Source: Pedobacter ureilyticus
Lineage (GTDB): Bacteria; Bacteroidota; Bacteroidia; Sphingobacteriales; Sphingobacteriaceae
DNA: 9,871 nucleotides
Reading direction: 5' to 3'
Assembly (NCBI RefSeq): GCF_005925345.1
Contig: NZ_SSHJ01000042.1
Coordinates: 1-9,871 of the forward strand
In this document: piece after piece, positions 5,776 to 9,871 of the stretch
How positions within the stretch are numbered: position 1 is the first letter of the stretch
How the letters are laid out: the number at the start of each line of letters is the position of its first letter
Made by a program: the position numbers and the translations under genes
Notes under the pieces: generated by a model
What the model was told of the DNA's origin: nothing
Database searches by the model: none
The model's input: only the letters and a program-made list of their open reading frames with translations

Positions 5776-6912
5776 ATGATGCGTTCTCAAAATTTGGACG
5801 GGGCTATCTGCTCCCTGTTCGGGACTTCCGTAGTCCGTATTTTTCTTGCAATATTTATTTTTTCTGGTTTATCTGCTTTCTCGGGTGTAGCCATTGCTCA
5901 GGTCATCGGTTCGGGCGAAATGCGGGCGCATTATATCGATGTCGGGCAGGGGAGTGCCACGCTTTTGGAGTTTTCCTGTGGTGCGGTACTGATCGATGCG
6001 GGTGCCGAGGGACCGGTGACACAGGCGGGACTGATCCGCTATCTGGACCGTTTCTTTGCCAGACGTACCGACCTAAATAGGACTTTACAGTCGGTAATTA
6101 TTACCCATGCGCACAAGGACCATAATGTGGGATTGATGGAGGTGTTGACGAAGTTTCAGGTGCTGAATTACATTGATAATGGGCTGCGAAAGGGGTCGGG
6201 CAGGTTCAACCAGAATTGGGCGCAGGACAATGCCGGCCGGTTGGGTATGACCTATGCGAACTATTCCTACGACAAGATCAAGGTCAATGGGAAGGTAAAT
6301 GGGCATACCGATGGGGTAATTGATCCTGTGAACTGTCAGGGTGTGGATCCAGTAATCTCGGTGTTGTCTGGAAGGTTCGATGCGCCTGTGGGCGGGATGA
6401 CGGTTTCAGAACTGGAGGGCAATGGCAACCTTCACAGTTTGGTGGTGAAAGTGGTTTTTGGCAAGAGTTCATTTTTGTTTACAGGCGATTTGGAAGAGAA
6501 GGCGATGCATACGGTCGCAAAATATTATATGGGTTCGGGAACTTTAAATAGTGATGTCTGGCAGGTGAGCCACCATGGCTCCTATAACGGGGTGACAATG
6601 GGTTGGCTGAAAGAGGTGAGCCCGAAGTTTGCGGTGATTTCCTGTGGGAAGTGGGATAGTGGAAAGGTAGGTGCCAAGGATAGGTTCAATACCTATACTT
6701 TCGGGCATCCGAGGATTGCTGCATTGGATATGCTGCAGGCATCGATTAAAGAGGAGCGGCCTTTGTTGGACAGTGTGGTCGCTTTTTATGGGCAGCGTGA
6801 AAAGCATCGGAATTATAAGGTAACGAAGAATATCTATTGCAATGCCTGGGACGGTAATATCGTGATCCGTGCTTTTGATAATGGGAAATATGAAGTAGTG
6901 GACAAATGGTAG
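5776..6912 (+). CDS. Exported ComEC/Rec2-like MBL-fold hydrolase
   Basis: A 378-residue metallo-beta-lactamase-fold protein of the ComEC-like branch. Residues 18-41 form a signal peptide ending VAIA|Q, so the mature enzyme should be periplasmic or secreted. The fold motifs follow in order: IDVGQGSATLLE (54-65) and LIDAG (72-76), typical of ComEC-type MBLs; the full metal motif HAHKDH (His111, His113, Asp115, His116); TGD (Asp238); SHHGS (His266-His267); and GHPR with His311. All expected metal ligands are present, so it is probably an active two-metal phosphodiesterase or nuclease-like hydrolase; the substrate is unknown. No ComEC channel helices exist, so this is a stand-alone hydrolase. Either of two adjacent ATGs may be the start. 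It is first in a three-gene operon, 49 bases before the next gene, and its base composition is clearly more GC-rich than the left half of the window. Confidence 0.85.
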   Translation: MMRSQNLDGAICSLFGTSVVRIFLAIFIFSGLSAFSGVAIAQVIGSGEMRAHYIDVGQGSATLLEFSCGAVLIDAGAEGPVTQAGLIRYLDRFFARRTDLNRTLQSVIITHAHKDHNVGLMEVLTKFQVLNYIDNGLRKGSGRFNQNWAQDNAGRLGMTYANYSYDKIKVNGKVNGHTDGVIDPVNCQGVDPVISVLSGRFDAPVGGMTVSELEGNGNLHSLVVKVVFGKSSFLFTGDLEEKAMHTVAKYYMGSGTLNSDVWQVSHHGSYNGVTMGWLKEVSPKFAVISCGKWDSGKVGAKDRFNTYTFGHPRIAALDMLQASIKEERPLLDSVVAFYGQREKHRNYKVTKNIYCNAWDGNIVIRAFDNGKYEVVDKW

Positions 6913-6961
6913 TGCTTTCAATTAGGTTTAATGGATTTCTAAGAAAAAGGATTATTGATTT

Positions 6962-7852
6962 ATGATGAATAATGCTCCGATCATGACCAAGTTCCGTGCC
7001 TTCCAACTGGATAGTGAGGGCTCGCTTTTTTCTTTTTACAAACAGAACATCTATACGCTTTTGGAGGCGAGGCTTCCAAAGGGAGGGATAGGGGTGTTAA
7101 TCGACGATCTTGGCTTTCACGGGAAACGGCGCATCGATACGCTGCACATCACCAGTTGGGACGCCGATCACTGCCATTTTGAGGACCTGTCCCAGATCTT
7201 GAATCATTTACGCCCTGCGCTGATCGAAATTCCTGGTTATGAGCCTGAATCGGATACGGGTAAACTTTGTAAGAATGTAATCCTAAGGTATGATGACATA
7301 CATCAGGAATTTATCACCAACGTAAATAGGATTTCCAAGTCCTATATCCAGCAACTTCCTTTTGGTACGGCCTGGGATGAAACCAATATATTTTATCCAT
7401 CTGATGAGCAGGCGGTATGTAAGAACGACAGGTCGCTGGTTTGTTTGTTCCGTTCTAAGGGATTTAACGTATTGAGCTTGGGGGATTGCGAGTCTTGGCA
7501 GATTGCTGATCGGCTGCTAAACTGCAATTTCATCAGGACTGAAGTGGATGTATTGATCTTGCCGCACCATGGTGCGAACAACGGTTTTATCACGACGAGT
7601 TTTCTGCAGAAGGTAAGGCCAAAGGTTGCGATCTGTTCTTCGAACTATGATAACAGGTATGACCATCCGCGTCCTGAGGTCAGGGAGATGCTGTTCCATA
7701 CGGGGACGCGGCTGTTTACCACGAAAACAGGCGATGTCGTGATCTATCAGCGGACAAACGAATGGAATGCGTCGGTATATAACATGAAGATGGATAACTA
7801 TGGGCTGAGTTCCTCTGGTGAATTTACGCCTAAACGATGGTCGAGGTATTGA
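6962..7852 (+). CDS. Second ComEC-like MBL-fold protein, non-exported, with altered metal motif
   Basis: A 296-residue MBL-fold protein without a signal peptide, so cytoplasmic. Motifs: VLIDDLG (45-51); TSWDADH (64-70) in place of the usual HxHxDH, where Ser65 replaces the first histidine and Asp67 the second while Asp69 and His70 are kept; LGDCES (Asp175); PHHGANNG (His202-His203); and DHPR (Asp234, His235). ComEC-type MBLs often carry Asp at the second position (HxDxDH), so Ser65 is the real departure. It may still bind one metal, or act as a regulator rather than an enzyme. It is distinct from its neighbour and not an obvious recent duplicate. AGAAAAAGGA 10 bases upstream supports the ATG at 6962; an in-frame ATG at 6983 (MTKFRAFQLD) is an alternative. 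It is 37 bases before the patatin gene. Confidence 0.82.
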   Translation: MMNNAPIMTKFRAFQLDSEGSLFSFYKQNIYTLLEARLPKGGIGVLIDDLGFHGKRRIDTLHITSWDADHCHFEDLSQILNHLRPALIEIPGYEPESDTGKLCKNVILRYDDIHQEFITNVNRISKSYIQQLPFGTAWDETNIFYPSDEQAVCKNDRSLVCLFRSKGFNVLSLGDCESWQIADRLLNCNFIRTEVDVLILPHHGANNGFITTSFLQKVRPKVAICSSNYDNRYDHPRPEVREMLFHTGTRLFTTKTGDVVIYQRTNEWNASVYNMKMDNYGLSSSGEFTPKRWSRY

Positions 7853-7889
7853 TTTCCTTGTGGATTGACTTTTTTAAACTGAAAAAATA

Positions 7890-9521
7890 ATGAAGATTGC
7901 ACTCGCATTTTCGGGAGGGGGCTATAGGGCTGCTTCTTTTTCCTTGGGTACCTTGAGCATGCTGAACGAACTTTCCCTAGGCGATGTCAGGTTGTTGGAT
8001 ACGGTGGAGATCCTTTCGACTGTTTCCGGTGGGACGATCACTGGGACGAGGTATGCCCTTTCGCTAGAGCGTGCGGAGAGTTTTGGTGATTTTTACCATA
8101 GTCTGTATGGGTTCCTTTCAAATGCCAAACTGGTGGAAATGGCCTTGGCGCATCTGGCCGATGATAGTCGTTGGCAGAATGGTAGGGTCAGGAGCTTAGT
8201 TTCGGCCTTTGCCGATGTGTATGATTCGGAACTGTTCGATGGGGCGCTTTTCGGTAGTCTGATGGAAGATGTTAATCCAAAGAGGATCAAACATGTTTCA
8301 TTCAATGCGACGGAGTTTGCCAATGGGCTGCAGTTCAGGTTTCAATGGAGCGAGAAGATGGTTGCACCGCGTCCGGGCGAGTTTGCGAGGGGTGTGATTG
8401 GGAATAATTATTTCAATCTGCCAGAGCAGGTGGCCTCACATATCCGTATGGCTGATATCATGGCGGCTTCTTCCTGTTTCCCCGGCGGGTTTGAGCCGAT
8501 CAATTTTCCGAGCGACTTTGTGCTTCCAAAAGGGGCTGTGGAACATTTGTCGAAAAAAGTGGCTTATCCGGTTGGGCTGATGGATGGAGGCATTGTGGAC
8601 AACCAGGGGATCCATCCGATCATGTTAGCCACCGAACGTATTTTGCAGAATGAGATTGTTGCCGGAAGGGCTTCGGAAGAGGATAACCCAATCGATCTGG
8701 TGATTGTCTCTGATGTGGCAAGTCCGTACATGGAGGATTTCAGGGCGAGCAGTGAGGACCGTAAGGGCTGGTGGAAGGGGTTGACGCCGCGATTGATCGT
8801 TAATCTCAACTATGGCCTGCTTTTGCTTGCGGGGATTGGGCTGATCTGTTCGATTTGTGCCGGAACTTCTTATGGGCTGTTTTTCAGTACTGTGCTGATG
8901 ACGTTGAGCGTGGTACTGTTCTTTATTTTCCATCTTATCGAAAAACTGGTTGCGGGATTGGGGATTTCAGAACAGTTTCTGGAACCGCTGGATACACTGA
9001 AAAAGTTCAAGCTGTATGTTTTTCAAAGCCTGGTCAAAAATAGACTGAATTCGTTCATGATATTGACGACGGATGTGTTCCTGAAGCATGTGCGGAGGCT
9101 GAACTATAATACACTATACCGCGACAAGCGGTTCATCAATCGCAGAATCATGACTGCGGTATACGAGCTGACTTCTGACCAGCAGACTTTGGACAGGAAG
9201 GTTGCTCGCGGCTCGCTGCCTTCGTATTTGATGCCGACCGAACTGGTCAGGAAGAATTCAGATAAGGCCGCCGCTATGGGGACGACGCTCTGGTTTACGC
9301 CGAAAGAGCTGAGAGAGGGCATGCTGGATTCGCTGATCGCCTGTGGCCAGTATAATGCCTGTTGGAATTTGTTGGAATATATCGAGAAACTGAAAAAAAA
9401 CAAGGAGAATACCAGCGCCGAGCATAAGCTTTTCAGTGAGCTCGAGGATGTATTGAGGGTTTATTGGGAGAATTTCCAGCGGGATCCGCTTTATCTGGTG
9501 AAAAAGTATAGGTCGGTTTAA
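7890..9521 (+). CDS. Patatin-like phospholipase with C-terminal membrane hairpin and extra domain
   Basis: A 543-residue protein whose first roughly 280 residues form a patatin-like lipase domain: oxyanion-hole motif SGGGYRA (8-14), nucleophile elbow STVSGG (43-48, Ser46 as nucleophile; the usual GxSxG begins with Ser here), and the dyad motif DGG with Asp232 in MDGGIVDNQG. It should cleave acyl chains from membrane phospholipids. Two hydrophobic segments (about 308-326 and 329-350) form a likely membrane hairpin, and a soluble region of about 190 residues rich in charged helices follows (YNTLYRDKRFINRR, a Trp/Leu-rich tail). No N-terminal signal, so both soluble parts probably sit on the cytoplasmic side. 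Many patatins, such as CBASS CapV, lack such an extension. It ends the three-gene run; no nucleotide cyclase is seen nearby. Confidence 0.87.
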   Translation: MKIALAFSGGGYRAASFSLGTLSMLNELSLGDVRLLDTVEILSTVSGGTITGTRYALSLERAESFGDFYHSLYGFLSNAKLVEMALAHLADDSRWQNGRVRSLVSAFADVYDSELFDGALFGSLMEDVNPKRIKHVSFNATEFANGLQFRFQWSEKMVAPRPGEFARGVIGNNYFNLPEQVASHIRMADIMAASSCFPGGFEPINFPSDFVLPKGAVEHLSKKVAYPVGLMDGGIVDNQGIHPIMLATERILQNEIVAGRASEEDNPIDLVIVSDVASPYMEDFRASSEDRKGWWKGLTPRLIVNLNYGLLLLAGIGLICSICAGTSYGLFFSTVLMTLSVVLFFIFHLIEKLVAGLGISEQFLEPLDTLKKFKLYVFQSLVKNRLNSFMILTTDVFLKHVRRLNYNTLYRDKRFINRRIMTAVYELTSDQQTLDRKVARGSLPSYLMPTELVRKNSDKAAAMGTTLWFTPKELREGMLDSLIACGQYNACWNLLEYIEKLKKNKENTSAEHKLFSELEDVLRVYWENFQRDPLYLVKKYRSV

Positions 9522-9618
9522 TTAACGAAACCTTGGTAGACTTGTAACTAGCGACGTGGCTGATAAGAAAATATTTTTTACTTTTAATTCAACCAAATGC
9601 AAACTTTAATATTCATAT
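9522..9618. other. AT-rich spacer after the patatin gene
   Basis: A short AT-rich gap between the patatin stop and the next start. I see no hairpin terminator, so read-through from the operon into the following frame is possible, but the gap is longer than those within the operon. Confidence 0.4.
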
Positions 9619-9745
9619 ATGAAAAGGGTTAAGGGCTTTGTTTTCAATAGTTTTGTGCTGGATAACCGACTGGATACTTCCGGTCTGGAGTATTTAAGGG
9701 ATATTTTTGAAGTTAGGACCTATCGAGATGAAACGGGTTTTGGGT
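9619..9745 (+). pseudogene. Start of an unidentified gene, cut by an insertion-sequence end
   Basis: A frame opening MKRVKGFVFNSFVLDN reads for about 42 codons (through ...DETGFG) with codon use like the operon upstream. It then runs into the repeated sequence of an IS end and stops at 9807 with repeat-encoded residues (KLTTPFRFKLTTYSA). I infer that the native gene was interrupted near 9746 and its remainder lies beyond the element or is lost. The fragment matches nothing I recognise. It may have been the fourth member of the MBL/patatin cassette; alternatively it is a chance frame. Confidence 0.4.
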
Positions 9746-9871
9746 TGGAGATTTCGCTGAAACTGACCACCCCATTTCGGTTTAAACTGACCACCTATTC
9801 CGCTTGAAATTGACCACCTGATTTCGGAGGAAACTGACCAGTTCGAACGATGTCTAAATGCTATGGCGGCA
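9746..9871. mobile_element. Terminal region of an IS21-type insertion sequence
   Basis: Four copies of a TGACCA-core repeat occur at near-regular spacing: CTGACCACC at 9763 and 9787, TTGACCACC at 9810, and CTGACCAG at 9834 (steps of 24, 23 and 24 bases), with ATTTCGG/GAAA-like words between them. A partial unit (ATTTCGCTGAAA, 9751-9762) precedes the first. Multiple spaced repeats recognised by the IstA transposase are typical of IS21-family ends, and TGGTCAGTTT-type repeats are common in Bacteroidota members. The outer edge is probably near the TGG at 9746, with the element continuing to the right; no transposase gene is in the window. Confidence 0.6.
9763..9841. repeat. Direct repeats with TGACCACC core, 23-24 bp period
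   Basis: The four repeat cores start at 9763, 9787, 9810 and 9834, with moderately conserved spacers such as CCATTTCGGTTTAAA. The period is slightly more than two helical turns, so all cores face roughly the same side of the DNA, as expected for cooperative transposase binding. Confidence 0.75.

Noticed and set aside
5776..7852. Beta-lactam resistance enzymes
   Set aside because: The MBL proteins carry ComEC-like motifs (DVGQGSA, SHHGS, GHPR/DHPR), not those of class B beta-lactamases, so the fold name does not imply antibiotic cleavage.
5776..9521. CBASS system (patatin as CapV)
   Set aside because: No CD-NTase, Cap2/Cap3 or HORMA/TRIP13 gene is present in the window, and the patatin has a membrane extension; CBASS cannot be claimed.
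9763..9841. CRISPR array
   Set aside because: Repeat cores are only about 9 bases, spacers are similar to each other, and no cas genes are near; an IS end fits better.

Overview
The window looks like a piece of a Bacteroidota chromosome, most likely a Sphingobacteriaceae (Pedobacter-like) genome. The grounds are: AT-rich backbone genes, TAnnTTTG-type -7 promoter boxes, weak Shine-Dalgarno sequences, signal peptides ending in ...A|Q, and family content typical of that group (DUF3667 zinc-ribbon membrane protein, YceI lipoprotein, AraC regulator with a GyrI-like domain). This assignment is by recognition, not by database search.

Left part (1 to about 5450), ordinary backbone. A partial minus-strand gene runs off the left edge. 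Next come a repeat-rich intergenic stretch, a bidirectional terminator, and a minus-strand pair (DUF3667 protein and a small membrane protein) joined by an ATGA overlap. A 131-bp hairpin element follows, then a secreted peptidoglycan amidase (+), a YceI-family lipoprotein (+) with a strong terminator, and a minus-strand AraC regulator/VOC protein pair.

Junction (about 5420 to 5775). On the minus strand there is what looks like only the last 16 nt of a tRNA gene (end of the T-loop, T-stem 3' strand, acceptor 3' strand, discriminator) followed at once by an intrinsic terminator; no matching tRNA body precedes it. This is the pattern left at the far end of an integrative element inserted into a tRNA 3' end, so I infer that a genomic island begins here and continues to the right. 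Just inside it, three near-identical 13-bp palindromes (TCTCTACTAGAGA) and a fourth half-like site over the presumed -7 box lie upstream of the next operon.

Right part (5776 to 9871), accessory cargo with clearly higher GC. Three genes run in one direction: an exported ComEC-like metallo-beta-lactamase-fold (MBL) protein, a second, non-exported MBL protein with an altered metal motif, and a patatin-like phospholipase with a C-terminal membrane hairpin and extra domain. After them a fourth reading frame starts and is cut after about 42 codons by what looks like the end of an IS21-type insertion sequence (23-24 bp spaced TGACCACC repeats). The MBL/MBL/patatin cassette on an apparent island, under a multi-operator promoter, is the best candidate for an undescribed system. 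A lipid-attacking effector held in check or triggered by MBL enzymes is one reading, but it is inference only.
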